Source: Rhodoplanes sp. Z2-YC6860 (GTDB lineage: Bacteria > Pseudomonadota > Alphaproteobacteria > Rhizobiales > Xanthobacteraceae). Taken from it: a stretch of 64,000 nt of DNA. The stretch covers positions 1,430,001 to 1,494,000 of the forward strand of contig NZ_CP007440.1 in NCBI RefSeq assembly GCF_001579845.1, given 5' to 3'. The position numbers and the translations under genes are program-made. Below the pieces are notes generated by a model. The model did no database searches, was not told where the DNA came from, and saw nothing but the letters and a program-made list of their open reading frames with translations. Shown here piece by piece: positions 35,426 through 43,469 of the stretch (position 1 is the stretch's first letter; every line of letters starts with the position of its first letter).

Positions 35426-35637
35426 CGCCGACCGATGCGATCGTCCGCGTTTGGGCCACCTCGATTGGCGGTGATGCCGCAATCGTTCCAGAGCCGCGAA
35501 ATAACTCGTGCAGATCGGCACCCGGCGACCAATTAAGACGTGCTGTTTGATACGGAATGCATTGGGCGATGGCGCGTGCCGAGCATGAACGGAATCTCGA
35601 GATGAGAGTTATCGTGCGGACAGGCTAGGAGTTATTC

Positions 35638-36042
35638 GTGAGCGCGGCCGGCGAATATTATCGAGAACTCAGCAGGCATTGTATGGCTGTCGCAGAGAAC
35701 GACCCGGTGCAAAAACTTTCGCAACTGGCTGCCGCGTCAGTTTGTCTGGCTCTCGCCAAAAAATTTGATAGCCAGGATCAAACTGAGCGCGACCAGCTTG
35801 CCAGATCCGGCCAGCCAGATGTCGGAGTTCTAGCGTCCGGCACGGCTGCGGACCAAAGCACGAAGCGCCTGGTTGAGCGACGCCGGACGAATTCCGATGC
35901 CATCAGGAGCCCAGCCAGCGTCATTCTTGGAATTTCCTCGATGATCCTCGTTGCGTTCGTATCTGCATTTTACAATCATCCGGCAATGCGGACTCCCCAA
36001 ATTCTGACTTCATTGCAACAGTACGTCATTGCCACCTTCTAG
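35638..36042 (+). CDS. Unknown protein with C-terminal membrane helix
   Basis: 134 residues from GTG. N-terminal helical domain (AAGEYYRELSRHCMAVAENDPVQKLSQLAAASVCLALAKKF) recalls the small ECxxLA-type helical proteins; a linker leads to a C-terminal membrane segment (ASVILGISSMILVAFVSAF). Tail-anchored topology likely. Function unknown. Confidence 0.55.
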   Translation: MSAAGEYYRELSRHCMAVAENDPVQKLSQLAAASVCLALAKKFDSQDQTERDQLARSGQPDVGVLASGTAADQSTKRLVERRRTNSDAIRSPASVILGISSMILVAFVSAFYNHPAMRTPQILTSLQQYVIATF

Positions 36043-36052
36043 CGTGAAACCG

Positions 36053-36295
36053 TCAGTGGACGATGGAAGCGATGACGTAATAGCCGCTACCAAGAACCAC
36101 GACGCCGCCAGCGACCAACAGGATCGGCAGGAGAAAGACGGGGATCCTCTTCTTCGTCGTGGCCCTCAACTGCGGCTTATAGACCTGAAGGAGCGAGCGT
36201 GCGTTCTCAACCGGTGCAGTGCCCGCCCTGGTGCCAGACCACTCAACCGACGCGCGGCGGCGGCGAGGACTTGCTGGCCGGCGCTGGTTGCTCAT
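36053..36295 (-). CDS. Small single-pass membrane protein, 80 aa
   Basis: Basic N-terminus (MSNQRRPASPRRRRAS) and a C-terminal membrane helix (FLLPILLVAGGVVVLGSGYYVIASIV). A GTG six bases upstream is possible. It follows the 30-residue peptide gene by a few bases, so probably one transcript. Confidence 0.5.
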   Translation of the reverse strand: MSNQRRPASPRRRRASVEWSGTRAGTAPVENARSLLQVYKPQLRATTKKRIPVFLLPILLVAGGVVVLGSGYYVIASIVH

Positions 36296-36305
36296 GCGCA
36301 CGTTG

Positions 36306-36398
36306 TTACAGCCTTGCGCGCCAGGGCCAACCTATGGCGGCCGCGAAAGCGACCGCACCGACGGTCGCTAGAACAAGCGCGATTTCGACCTCAGTCAT
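36306..36398 (-). CDS. 30-residue membrane peptide
   Basis: MTEVEIALVLATVGAVAFAA then AIGWPWRARL: one membrane helix. GGAG lies 8 bases before the ATG, giving good support for translation. Likely operonic with the following 80-aa membrane protein. Confidence 0.65.
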   Translation of the reverse strand: MTEVEIALVLATVGAVAFAAAIGWPWRARL

Positions 36399-36641
36399 CT
36401 GGCGCTCCAGAAATGCAGAATGCCAACGTGAATTAGCGACTTTGGTTCCGGCCGGCGTGGCAGGGGATCGCATGGCACCGCCAGCCGATGGCTTGCCGAC
36501 GGATGGACGCTCCTACTCTTTGCATCACGATGACGATGAGCAATTTTGAACAGATCGTCGCTTCGTGGTCTGTTACCTGCGCTCTGGGGCAAAGGAAGCC
36601 CGCATAACCACGCGGGGGGTTCATGCACAGGGAATGTTGCG

Positions 36642-36827
36642 ATGAGTTTGGTGAAAGAGGCCCTCGGGGCCACATTGTTTGCGGCGTGGATCGTCGGTCT
36701 CGTCCATCAATTGGGTTCGTGGTCGATGACCGCTGCTTATGTCGCGATTTCTCTCGTGATGGTCACTGTAATTTTCAGCGACCATCTCGTGGTCAAATTC
36801 CCACCTCGGCGAAACCGCCGAAAATAG
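36642..36827 (+). CDS. Small two-helix membrane protein, 61 aa
   Basis: ATG 9 bases after AGGGA. Two hydrophobic segments (LGATLFAAWIVGLVHQLG and AAYVAISLVMVTVIFS) and a basic tail (KFPPRRNRRK). Function unknown. Confidence 0.6.
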   Translation: MSLVKEALGATLFAAWIVGLVHQLGSWSMTAAYVAISLVMVTVIFSDHLVVKFPPRRNRRK

Positions 36828-37007
36828 ATGCGGCTGGAGAAAATCCGGTCGCGGCCGTTTGCCGCGGGCGTCGACAGGCCCGTACGCCGGACCGGCGCAG
36901 AATGCAATTCAGTGCCTGCGCTGCGGTAACGCATTTGATCTGGCGAGGGGGTAGACAAGCACATTGCCTCCTACATCGAGGAGGTGCGACCTGTCGCGAT
37001 AGGCCGC

Positions 37008-37116
37008 GACGGATGCCCGTTATGTCGCGCAGCTCGAAAAGCGAGAATGCATTTCTCAAAACTCAGATTGCGATCAAGGACACTCAGGACACGGTGTTGC
37101 TGGAACGGGACCGCGA
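37008..37116 (+). pseudogene. Fragment of a coiled-coil/HTH-type phage or island protein
   Basis: Two frames give ARYVAQLEK and, after a slip of one base, ENAFLKTQIAIKDTQDTVLLERDRET, a pattern (Y-x2-L-E-x-EN-x-FL-x2-Q-I-x-KD-x-QI) I associate with a common rhizobial mobile-element protein. Only this helix remains. The rest of the gap 36,828-37,135 shows nothing. Confidence 0.4.
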
Positions 37117-37135
37117 AACGGTCGTCTGCCCGTGT

Positions 37136-37315
37136 TCACTTGGGTGCTTTTGGTTGCTTCTGCTTGGCTGCTCGATCCAGGGGGACGGCAACGTCATCTT
37201 CGTGACGTTCAGCATTTCCGATTGTTTTGCCAGACATGTTCCCTGGATTGAAATGAAACTTGCCCGGTGGCATTTCGCCCGGTCGTGTCTTTTTGGGGTC
37301 TTTGTTGTCGCCCAT
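37136..37315 (-). CDS. Small conserved-type hydrophilic protein, 59 aa
   Basis: MGDNKDPKKTRPGEMPPGKFHFNPGNMSGKTIGNAERHEDD: a sequence type I recognise as recurrent in Bradyrhizobium, function unknown. AAGGAG lies 6 bases before the ATG. Confidence 0.75.
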   Translation of the reverse strand: MGDNKDPKKTRPGEMPPGKFHFNPGNMSGKTIGNAERHEDDVAVPLDRAAKQKQPKAPK

Positions 37316-37484
37316 TTCAACTCCTTGAATGTCTATCGACAACGGCAGCCAGATGGGTTCGTTCCTTAGTGGCCGGTTGAATAACGAAGGGGCACAAGCG
37401 CTTGGTTCGAGGAGCGATTGCGCGTCCATTATGTTGTTTTTACTAACCACCAAAGGCGAATAGTAGATTCGTGGTCTTGCCATT

Positions 37485-37712
37485 GTGGCCGTTGTCTCGC
37501 TGGCGTGTGCGGCTCCGGCCACTGCGGAAGAAGTCGGTGTTGGCGTTGGGCCAAACGGTGTGTCCGTTGGTGCTGGTCCGGACCGCGTTGTTCGGGAGCG
37601 TGAGGTCGTTCGCGAGCGTGAACCGCGCCGCGACAAGGAAGTCATCATCAAGAAGGATCGCGATCCTGATGTGACGGTTGAGAAGAAGACCATCACCAAG
37701 GAACGCGACTAA
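37485..37712 (+). CDS. Small secreted basic/acidic repeat protein
   Basis: VVSLACAAPATAEEVGVGVGPNGVSVGAGPDRV then charged repeats (VVREREVVREREPRRDKEVIIKKDRD). The GTG start gives only a truncated signal peptide; an in-frame ATT at 37,467 (IRGLAIVAVVSLACAAPATA) would give a complete one, so an ancestral ATG may have mutated and the gene may be weakly or not expressed. Periplasmic type seen in rhizobia. Confidence 0.6.
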   Translation: MAVVSLACAAPATAEEVGVGVGPNGVSVGAGPDRVVREREVVREREPRRDKEVIIKKDRDPDVTVEKKTITKERD

Positions 37713-37727
37713 GTTCGACTCTGGAGA

Positions 37728-37759
37728 AAGCCCCGGCCAGAAAGCCGTGGCTTTTTCTT
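37728..37759 (+). terminator. Intrinsic terminator
   Basis: AAAGCC-CGGC / GCCG-GGCTTT stem with one mismatch, then TTTCTTT. Confidence 0.7.
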
Positions 37760-38045
37760 TGACTTCAGTTGCGCACCCCTATCCAATTTCAACACTGACC
37801 GCCGTTGGACTCGACTAGTCGCGGCATGCCGCGGCTGGGATGCATTTCCATGACGCGAAGGCGGACGAGCCCGAACGGCGCATATTTTCACTATAACGCG
37901 TGCAAGCGACACGACGCTGCAGCGCAGGCAACAGCAACAAAGCCAGAAAGAAAGAATAGTGTCGAATAGTTCGACACCACTCGTTTCCCGAGCTTCGCAT
38001 CTTATATACAGAGCATCGCCGGCAGCGGCCCGAGGCCCAGGCGCC

Positions 38046-38072
38046 GCTGACTGAGAGCGTCGCGCTCCCGCC
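38046..38072 (+). promoter_or_regulatory. Leader element, copy E
   Basis: GCTGACTGAGAGCG then GCTCCCGCC, ending 18 nt before the ATG at 38,091. A TATATACAG about 40 bp upstream could be a -10. Confidence 0.55.
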
Positions 38073-38090
38073 TGTACGCGGAGAAGTGCT

Positions 38091-38171
38091 ATGCGCCATT
38101 CCTGTTCAGACTTTCATCCGGCATACGCGCGCTTTAATGAGCGCACCTCAAAAGGCGGAGCGCGTCGATGA
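38091..38171 (+). CDS. Candidate 26-residue leader ORF
   Basis: MRHSCSDFHPAYARFNERTSK then a basic end; GGAG upstream. Its stop overlaps the next start (ATGA), suggesting translational coupling. Not membrane-type. Confidence 0.4.
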   Translation: MRHSCSDFHPAYARFNERTSKGGARR

Positions 38172-38518
38172 CACGTGCTGGTGCGGCTCTGGCTTTGTCA
38201 GGCGCCATCTTTCTCGCCACGACTGTGTCCCTAATGGCAATGGATAACGGGATTCCAAAAATTGACGTTGAGAAGCGTTGCCGCGCTTCTCAACACACGA
38301 GCGAAAAGATCTTGGGCACCGTTCCCTCACCCAATGCCTTCGACGCGTGTTTGAGGGACGAACAGGCGGCACGCGGGGCACTGGTCCGATCATGGGCAAA
38401 TATGACTGCCGCGACGAAAGCTCTGTGTGTGCAGCCGATGGTCTTTTCAGCCAGCTATATCGAATGGCGCGAATGTGTGGAAATGGAGGGACACGTGCAA
38501 GCGCTCAAGAAAAAATGA
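38168..38518 (+). CDS. Small secreted Cys-containing protein, 116 aa
   Basis: Signal peptide MTRAGAALALSGAIFLATTVSLMA, then VEKRCRASQHTSEKI, FDACLRDEQAARGALVRSWANMTAATKALCVQ and WRECVEMEGHV: four Cys that may form two disulfides, like a common rhizobial family. Translation is probably coupled to the leader ORF. Confidence 0.7.
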   Translation: MTRAGAALALSGAIFLATTVSLMAMDNGIPKIDVEKRCRASQHTSEKILGTVPSPNAFDACLRDEQAARGALVRSWANMTAATKALCVQPMVFSASYIEWRECVEMEGHVQALKKK

Positions 38519-38779
38519 CGACTGGCAAACAATCTGATTTGATGGGCCATTGGGTCTGAAATCTCCACCACGCCCTCAAGCTGGCGTTTAAATTGATTTC
38601 TTGCGCTGCGTCCTGAGGTTCATCGGCCTCCCTCCTAAGCCCCTTTGAGCTCTTACGGAACGATCCCAACAGCGGCGAGTTGACCTTGTGATCCCAACCG
38701 CATCGCCAGCCCGGACGCGCCATCTGCCACAGCAGTTGGCATCGAAAGAGGCGTCTTGAGCGGCAACCAGGAGACTGAA

Positions 38780-39055
38780 ATGACGATTCACAATGACCCA
38801 AATTCTAACAACCCAAATCGCCGCGTCGGTCGCGACGAAACAAGTTACACCGGCTGGATAGTCGGGGGTGCTGTAGCGCTCGCCGTCGTGTTCGGAATCG
38901 CCATGATGTATAACCGCAACGGCTTGCATACCGCGTCCGCAGTCAATCCGAACGCGCCCGCAGCCACGGCATCAGCTCCGATAACGGCGCATTCAACGAA
39001 TGGCTCAGCGACACCGTCAACGCCGAATCCGTCACCTGCTCCGGCGGCTCAATAA
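38780..39055 (+). CDS. Single-pass membrane protein with Pro/Ala/Ser tail
   Basis: 91 residues; AGGAGA 6 bases before the ATG. Hydrophilic N-terminus (NDPNSNNPNRRVGRDETSY), one membrane helix (GWIVGGAVALAVVFGIAMMY) and a low-complexity Pro/Ala/Ser/Thr tail, probably periplasmic. Function unknown. Confidence 0.65.
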   Translation: MTIHNDPNSNNPNRRVGRDETSYTGWIVGGAVALAVVFGIAMMYNRNGLHTASAVNPNAPAATASAPITAHSTNGSATPSTPNPSPAPAAQ

Positions 39056-39209
39056 CGCTTCTGAAAACATGCAAGTCCCCTCTCCGGGGTCCTTAAAGGT
39101 TGAGGTCCTCTGTGGCACGCGGATAATGCCGACCAAGAAGCACCCTATCTTGACCATGTCGCTAATGGAGACACGGATGTGAGCGCGCTACTAGCCCAGT
39201 TCGACCCCG

Positions 39210-39253
39210 AGTGGCCTATTTTGATTTACGCAGTGGCCTACATTGAAAATGAG
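39210..39253 (+). repeat. 22-bp motif pair upstream of the 79-aa gene
   Basis: AGTGGCCTATTTTGAT at 39,210 and AGTGGCCTACATTGAA at 39,232, exactly 22 bp apart. Confidence 0.65.
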
Positions 39254-39298
39254 CAAAACGGCACAGATTCCAAATTCCACGCTGTCTAGCATTTGATA

Positions 39299-39369
39299 TC
39301 ACCGAAACAGCTTCGGGCCTCGGTGACTGAGAGACAGTGGTGCTCCCGCCCATAGTCATGGGAGGTGAT
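39299..39369 (+). promoter_or_regulatory. Leader element, copy B
   Basis: TCACCGA / TCGGTGA hairpin arms, GGTGACTGAGAGAC, then GCTCCCGCC ending 20 nt before the ATG. CTCCC (39,343) can pair with GGGAG (39,360) of the ribosome site, which would hide it. Confidence 0.65.
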
Positions 39370-39370
39370 T

Positions 39371-39610
39371 ATGAGTGCTCACGAACAAAACACTTACTTC
39401 GACGATCAAGCCCTAGCAGCAATGATCGTTGCATACGACCGCGCTTGCTGCTCGCTTCGACCTTTAGGGCTAACCCCGATTGTTCGGGAAATAATCGGAC
39501 AGCGCATCATCGAAGCCGCCAGACAAGGCGAGCGCGACCCGGAACTGCTTCACCAGCAAGCCTTGGCAACTCTCGGCATCGAGAAAACCGCCAACGTACT
39601 TGCGGCGTAG
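39371..39610 (+). CDS. Small unknown protein, HEQ family copy B
   Basis: 79 residues: MSAHEQNTYFDDQALAAMIVAYDRACCSLRPLGLTPIVREIIG then RIIEAARQGERDPELLHQQALATLGIEKTANVLAA. Paralogue of 16,807-17,079 in inverted orientation, with matching promoter region, leader and terminator. Helical, no known domain. Two retained copies with conserved frame indicate a real protein. Confidence 0.72.
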   Translation: MSAHEQNTYFDDQALAAMIVAYDRACCSLRPLGLTPIVREIIGQRIIEAARQGERDPELLHQQALATLGIEKTANVLAA

Positions 39611-39664
39611 GTCTCACAATCCCCCAAGACCTGACGCCATGATCCCGCGTAGCGTGATCATACG

Positions 39665-39693
39665 AGGCCCAGCTCTTCCCCGGGGCTGGGCCT
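39665..39693 (+). terminator. Terminator of the 79-aa gene
   Basis: AGGCCCAGC / GCTGGGCCT with a 10-base loop, the same hairpin as at 16,755. Confidence 0.7.
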
Positions 39694-39814
39694 TGCGCAC
39701 ATCGGAACTCGGTGCAGCCAGCGGCTGGTTTGAAAAAGTGTTCGATTTTGATCACTTTTGCTGGACCGATGGGTCAAGCGGCCCATTGTACCCGGTAGGA
39801 GTATCCCACCATCA

Positions 39815-40047
39815 ATGTCTATCGACGAGTTCGTGCCGTGCGAGCACGCGGCACACAGGCTGATTTCGTCACTGAGCTGTCTCCGCTCGGTAGTGATCCC
39901 GGCCATCGCATTTACCGTTGCGTCTCATGTAAGCGGTCCACATGGGTCGCTTGGAAGTTTGCGCCGAAGCAGCCGCCGCAAGCGAGCCAATCGGTGCAGC
40001 TACAGCAACAACAGCCGCAGCCGAAGAAAGACGAGCCGAAGGAATGG
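39815..40047 (+). pseudogene. Zinc-ribbon/Gln-tail gene with one-base deletion
   Basis: Begins MSIDEFVPCEH like the intact gene at 53,050, but one T is missing after CEH, shifting the frame; the other frame continues GTQADFVTELSPLGSDPGHRIYRCVSCKRSTWVAWKFAPKQPPQASQ ... QLQQQQPQPKKDEPKE, and the stop is changed to TGG. Disabled copy of an ~400-bp inverted repeat. Confidence 0.8.
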
Positions 40048-40096
40048 GTCGCCTCAGTTTGGCCTATGTGTGCTCATGGCTATGCTAACGTCCGCG

Positions 40097-40246
40097 ATGG
40101 CCGAAAAATCAAAACAGCTAACACCTGAGTATGCGCGACAGAAGGCGGCAGAGTGTATCCGTCTCGCTAAGCGCGCCACGCAGCCGTCACACCGCATAAT
40201 GCTCGAACACAAGGCCGAGACATGGGGGCGAACGCGAGTGAGATAA
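40097..40246 (+). CDS. Small helical protein (ECxxLA family) 3
   Basis: 49 residues: LTPEYARQKAAECIRLAKRATQPSHRIMLEHKAETWGRTRVR. Same core as 22,730 and 27,719 but ends abruptly after the Trp, so probably truncated by a frameshift. Weak ribosome site. Confidence 0.5.
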   Translation: MAEKSKQLTPEYARQKAAECIRLAKRATQPSHRIMLEHKAETWGRTRVR

Positions 40247-40289
40247 AGCGCGAGCATTAGGCCACCTCGGCGGCGCCGGCTCGCAGGGA

Positions 40290-41024
40290 TTAATGTGACT
40301 CGGCGGAGCCGCTCACGGTGCGAGGCTGATCGGCCAGAAGAACGCCCACCAAAGAACTGTGAACTTCAAGGTGTCCGTTGTAATCAATGAAACCCATTTT
40401 GCGGAACCTATTCATAAAGTGACTCACGCGTGATCGCGTCGTGCCAATCATCTCAGCGAGAGTTTCCTGACTGATCTTTGCGAGAATGGGCTCCGTTCGC
40501 CCTTCTTTGCCAAAATTTGCCAATAGCAGTAACAGCCGCGCCAACCGTTTCTCGGTCGAGTTGAAAAGTTGATCGACCAGGTCTTCCTCAATCCGGGCAT
40601 TCCTCACCAGAAGATGTGAAACGAACATTTGCGAAAATGTGGGCTCATCTTGAAGCAGCCGCTGGATCTCGGTTTTGGTCACTCGCATCGTCTCGCATTC
40701 CGTCATCGCTGACGCTGTCGCTAAACGCTTAGGCTGACCGATCAGGCAGCCTTCCCCAACAAATTGGTCTGGCCCCAAGAGTGCGACGACGGCTTCCTTT
40801 CCATCCTTCGATACAACGGCGACTTTAACCTTGCCTTTCTTGATATAGAAAACCGCATCTGCATCATCGCCCTGAGCGAAAATGACTTCGTTCTTTGAAT
40901 GATTGGAAAGGTCGCGACCAAGAGCCGCCGTTGCAAGAAACACCGCAGGATCAAACACCGCCCTGCTTGCTGCCTTGCTACTTGTGCTCGACTTTACGGA
41001 CCTTGTTTTAGGTGAACGAGCCAT
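40290..41024 (-). CDS. Crp/Fnr-family regulator, copy 2
   Basis: 244 residues. Paralogue of the 20,067 gene, differing mainly in the first 30 residues and at scattered positions; the sensor roll (EVIFAQGDDADAVFYIKKGKVKVAVVSKDGKEAVVALLGPDQFVGEGCLIG) and recognition helix TTRSRVSHFMNRFR are preserved. No Fnr-type cysteine cluster. Starts at ATG after GGGA. Leader element ends 20 nt upstream, as in copy 1. Confidence 0.88.
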   Translation of the reverse strand: MARSPKTRSVKSSTSSKAASRAVFDPAVFLATAALGRDLSNHSKNEVIFAQGDDADAVFYIKKGKVKVAVVSKDGKEAVVALLGPDQFVGEGCLIGQPKRLATASAMTECETMRVTKTEIQRLLQDEPTFSQMFVSHLLVRNARIEEDLVDQLFNSTEKRLARLLLLLANFGKEGRTEPILAKISQETLAEMIGTTRSRVSHFMNRFRKMGFIDYNGHLEVHSSLVGVLLADQPRTVSGSAESH

Positions 41025-41044
41025 CACGGCTTTCCCTTCGTTCA

Positions 41045-41073
41045 GACAGGTGCGAGATTGTCTCTCAGCCACC
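41045..41073 (-). promoter_or_regulatory. Leader element, variant H
   Basis: GGTGGCTGAGAGAC present; the CTCCCGCC box is altered to GCACCTGTC. Position relative to the start (20 nt) is unchanged. Confidence 0.5.
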
Positions 41074-41140
41074 AACGCCTGGCACACGGCCGCTGTAGGT
41101 CGTTCTATCATATTAAGATCGCGGGCACAGGATTGTTAGA

Positions 41141-41550
41141 TCATTCGCGAAGACTTTCGGCGGTGGCGCGATATGTTCAAAGCCGCGTGAAAGCGCTCCT
41201 CTGGGCAATTACCGCAATCAAAAGAGAAAAACGGTCTGTTTGGAACAGCCAGCGTCTTTGGGAAAGGCGCAACCTAGCAAGATCATCGATACAGCGATCG
41301 GGCCTGCAGCTCACTACGGCAGCTCGCGTGTGCCGCCAAAGTGCGTGAACTCATCGCAAGCGGATCATTGAGGCGACCACCAATGAAGAGTTCGATCCGC
41401 TCCGCCTTCGTTCAGAAGCACTCGCGGGCTTCAGCGTCGATGACGTGTCGATGGCTGTTGTTGGCGTGCGCCGGTAACCAGAAGACCCCGGCTGGTTCCC
41501 CGCTAGTCGGACGCTTTGCTTTCTAAGTTTCATCACGACAGGAGCAATCT
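41141..41550. other. 410-bp divergent upstream region
   Basis: 41,200-41,285 matches the inverse of 19,781-19,860 (both include ACGGTCTGTTTGGA and GGCGCAACCT), part of the duplicated Crp module. The remainder has a weak open frame but nothing I can identify. Confidence 0.5.
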
Positions 41551-41649
41551 ATGGCACTCTACTATCGAATCAGTCCGTGGTTGGTGCCCCCACTGGTGGT
41601 GCCCATCTTGCTTGTACTTTTGATAGCCGCAACGGGGCTGGCCCAATGA
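41551..41649 (+). CDS. 32-residue membrane peptide, copy 2
   Basis: MALYYRISPWLVPPLVVPIL then LVLLIAATGLAQ. AGGAG lies 6-7 bases before the ATG. Close homologue of the 19,583 peptide; changes are conservative within one membrane helix. Stop overlaps the next ORF (ATGA). Confidence 0.7.
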   Translation: MALYYRISPWLVPPLVVPILLVLLIAATGLAQ

Positions 41650-41795
41650 CGATCACCACAAGGTATGGAAAAAAGCTCCGGGTGCCATCAACTCTTCAAA
41701 TCAAGCATCAGCTTCTACTCTTGTGGCTAAAGAACCAAACTGCAGAGGAAGCTGCCAAAGACAAAGCAGACGACCACCCGCGCGAGAGACACTAA
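41646..41795 (+). CDS. Small ORF coupled to the membrane peptide
   Basis: 49 residues: MTITTRYGKKLRVPSTLQIKHQ then LLLWLKNQTAEEAAKDKADDHPRERH. It overlaps the preceding stop by 4 bp. It has no known relative here (the 19,583 copy lacks it), so it may be a chance ORF. Confidence 0.35.
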   Translation: MTITTRYGKKLRVPSTLQIKHQLLLLWLKNQTAEEAAKDKADDHPRERH

Positions 41796-41940
41796 TCCTG
41801 ACTATGCGATGGCCGAGGAGCAGGTGCGCGATGCTCAGCAAGCAGCGCAGACCATGGGCTTGCAACTCCATGCTCTGTTGGTCCGCACAAGCAACATCGC
41901 CGTAACGGCTCTCGGGCCAAGGTGTCGGTGCAAGACCGTG
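41779..41940 (+). pseudogene. Fragment of ABC substrate-binding protein
   Basis: One frame reads TNPDYAMAEEQVRDAQQAAQTMGLQLHALLVRTS, matching the N-P-x3-A-x4-V-x-A-A...LGLQL pattern of PF04392-type binding proteins, then runs out. Remnant only. Confidence 0.4.
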
Positions 41941-42016
41941 CGGGCGCCGTCATGACCGAAGTCTGCTGCTGTGGGGAGTTCGGGCGCGGGCAGATCAACA
42001 GCGGCGATCGTGTCGA

Positions 42017-42030
42017 TTGATCTGGATCAA
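42017..42030 (+). promoter_or_regulatory. Perfect FNR/FixK-type box
   Basis: TTGATCTGGATCAA fits TTGAT-N4-ATCAA exactly and lies 35 bp upstream of the small gene at 42,065. Expected to bind an Fnr/FixK protein; the island's own Crp/Fnr paralogues lack the E-x-x-S-R recognition residues, so a host FixK/FnrN is the likelier partner. Confidence 0.75.
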
Positions 42031-42064
42031 ATGCTCTGAGGGCAATTGCGACAATTGAAGTGCC

Positions 42065-42235
42065 ATGCGTCCATTCCTCTACCGCTGTCCAGTCACCGGC
42101 CAGAACGTCCAAACCTGGGCTGCTGACGATGGCAGCCACGAAGGCGAAACACAGACTGTTGCCTGCCTAGGTTGCCGTCGACTCCATTTAGTCGATCCAA
42201 AAACAGGAAGGGTAGTCGGGGCGAACGAAGATTAG
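42065..42235 (+). CDS. Small zinc-ribbon-like protein, 56 aa
   Basis: MRPFLYRCPVTGQNVQTWAADD ... TVACLGCRRLHLVDPKTGRVVG. One Cys in the first half and a C-x2-C in the second, with the C-P-x-T-G-x2-VQ / H-L-V-x-P-x-TG pattern of a recurrent rhizobial small protein. Under the FNR-type box, so probably induced at low oxygen (inference). Confidence 0.7.
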   Translation: MRPFLYRCPVTGQNVQTWAADDGSHEGETQTVACLGCRRLHLVDPKTGRVVGANED

Positions 42236-42243
42236 TTGCGGCG

Positions 42244-42381
42244 ATGCGGGACTTCATCATCATCACCGTGCTGTGCCTGGTGGCCGCAATTGTCGCCGAC
42301 CGCATGTGGCTGGACGGCAGATACGCCGGCAAGATCACGCGCCAGTGGGGATTGGACATGAGTCCGTCCAATCGCAGATAG
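42244..42381 (+). CDS. Small membrane protein, 45 aa
   Basis: MRDFIIITVLCLVAAIVADRMW is a membrane helix or uncleaved signal; then LDGRYAGKITRQWGLDM. 8 bp after the previous gene, same transcript, ended by the shared terminator. Confidence 0.65.
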   Translation: MRDFIIITVLCLVAAIVADRMWLDGRYAGKITRQWGLDMSPSNRR

Positions 42382-42408
42382 GCCGCCTCAGTTGGCGGCC
42401 TCTTTCGT
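42381..42408 (+). terminator. Shared small-gene terminator, copy 3
   Basis: GGCCGCC / GGCGGCC with TCAGTT loop and CTCTTTCGTTTT, the same as 22,919 and almost the same as 17,688. Confidence 0.85.
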
Positions 42409-42469
42409 TTTGGCGTAATTTCTGCTCATGGCACGCCGCGTCTAAAATCGATGTCCGTTGTCACAGCAG

Positions 42470-42889
42470 CTATTCGGGGTACACCGGACATCCCTGGATT
42501 TGGGGCGCAAACGACCCCGTTGACCCATATGCGAGATGGGCTTGCTTAATTGGTTGCGGCTCGATCATCCATTTGGCGTCTACAACAGCCGCTGTTTCAG
42601 GACCCGCGAGAAACCGAAAGATCGTCTTTGCGGCGTTGGCATCCCCGGCATTTTTGCCCAGGGCCGCTGAGAATGCGAATGTCCGCCCAAACTCCGGCGC
42701 AAACGGAATGAACTCGATACCGGGGACCATCCTGATCTCATTCGAGAGTTGGACCGCGATGTCAGCTTCCCCTTTGGCAACGAATGTCGCGTTGCATTGA
42801 CCGCGCGTGAGCTTCATTTTCGGAGCTAACTGGTTCCGGGATGCCAAGTCGACGGAATACGTTGGCAACGTGAACCCCTGCGACGCCAC
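42470..42889 (-). pseudogene. 3' part of a ModA-like solute-binding protein
   Basis: FVAKGEADIAVQLSNEIRMVPGIEFIPFAPEF and AKTIFRFLAGPETAAVVDAKWMIEP match the C-terminal half of molybdate-type periplasmic binding proteins. No signal peptide or N-terminal lobe, and the tail runs into unrelated sequence. Remnant. Confidence 0.65.
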
Positions 42890-43402
42890 CTAATGAGGTT
42901 CGTCTTTTGCGACGGGAAGCGTGTTGCTTGCGGCGTGAGTTTCCGACTGAAACACTGAATTGGCTGGAGTGGTCGCAGTGCCTGCGTCCGCCGTTGTTGC
43001 GTGGTGCCGCGCCGAGATAAGAGACAGCGCTATCGCAAAACATATCCAAACTAGTGAGAAGCTTGTCCGTTGGGCGTGGACTCCTGCGATTTCTGTCAAC
43101 GCCGCGGTTCCACCCTCAATGCGTCGCGGTAGAAGCCGTACCAAACGAGTAGCAATAGCTTCGATCTCCGACGATTTCCGGCTTCTAGCGGAGGCGACGT
43201 CGAGGATTGAGGCCAATGTTGTCTCAGCCGTTTCTCTGGGCATCGCTGCCAATAGCGCAGCCTCTTCCCACGGATCGATATTGTTCCGCGCCAGAGCGGA
43301 AAGTACGCTGAGAGGTGTCCCATTGGCTTCTTCGTAGACCGAAGCAAACAAAAATTCGTTGTACACGGAAGTTGGGCCTAAAGCTAACTGGCGATTATTC
43401 AC
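42890..43402 (-). CDS. Unknown protein with one membrane helix
   Basis: 170 residues from GTG (an upstream GTG at 43,438 is possible). Conserved-looking N-terminal helical region (NNRQLALGPTSVYNEFLFASVYEEANGTPLSVLSALARNNIDPWEEAALLAAMP) and a membrane segment near the end (FSLVWICFAIALSLISA). I recall homologues in Bradyrhizobium with unknown role. Downstream in the slipin-PDC-MFS direction. Confidence 0.65.
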   Translation of the reverse strand: MNNRQLALGPTSVYNEFLFASVYEEANGTPLSVLSALARNNIDPWEEAALLAAMPRETAETTLASILDVASARSRKSSEIEAIATRLVRLLPRRIEGGTAALTEIAGVHAQRTSFSLVWICFAIALSLISARHHATTADAGTATTPANSVFQSETHAASNTLPVAKDEPH

Positions 43403-43469
43403 GGCGAAGCCGCCTTTGGTTACAGGGCAAAAACTCACGTCGACGTGCTGAGCGCGCGGATGTTGAGTT

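Noticed and set aside
39299-39369. TPP riboswitch (because of CTGAGAG)
   Set aside because: The second conserved TPP block (ACCTGATC-type) is absent and downstream genes are not thiamine-related; only the heptamer matches.
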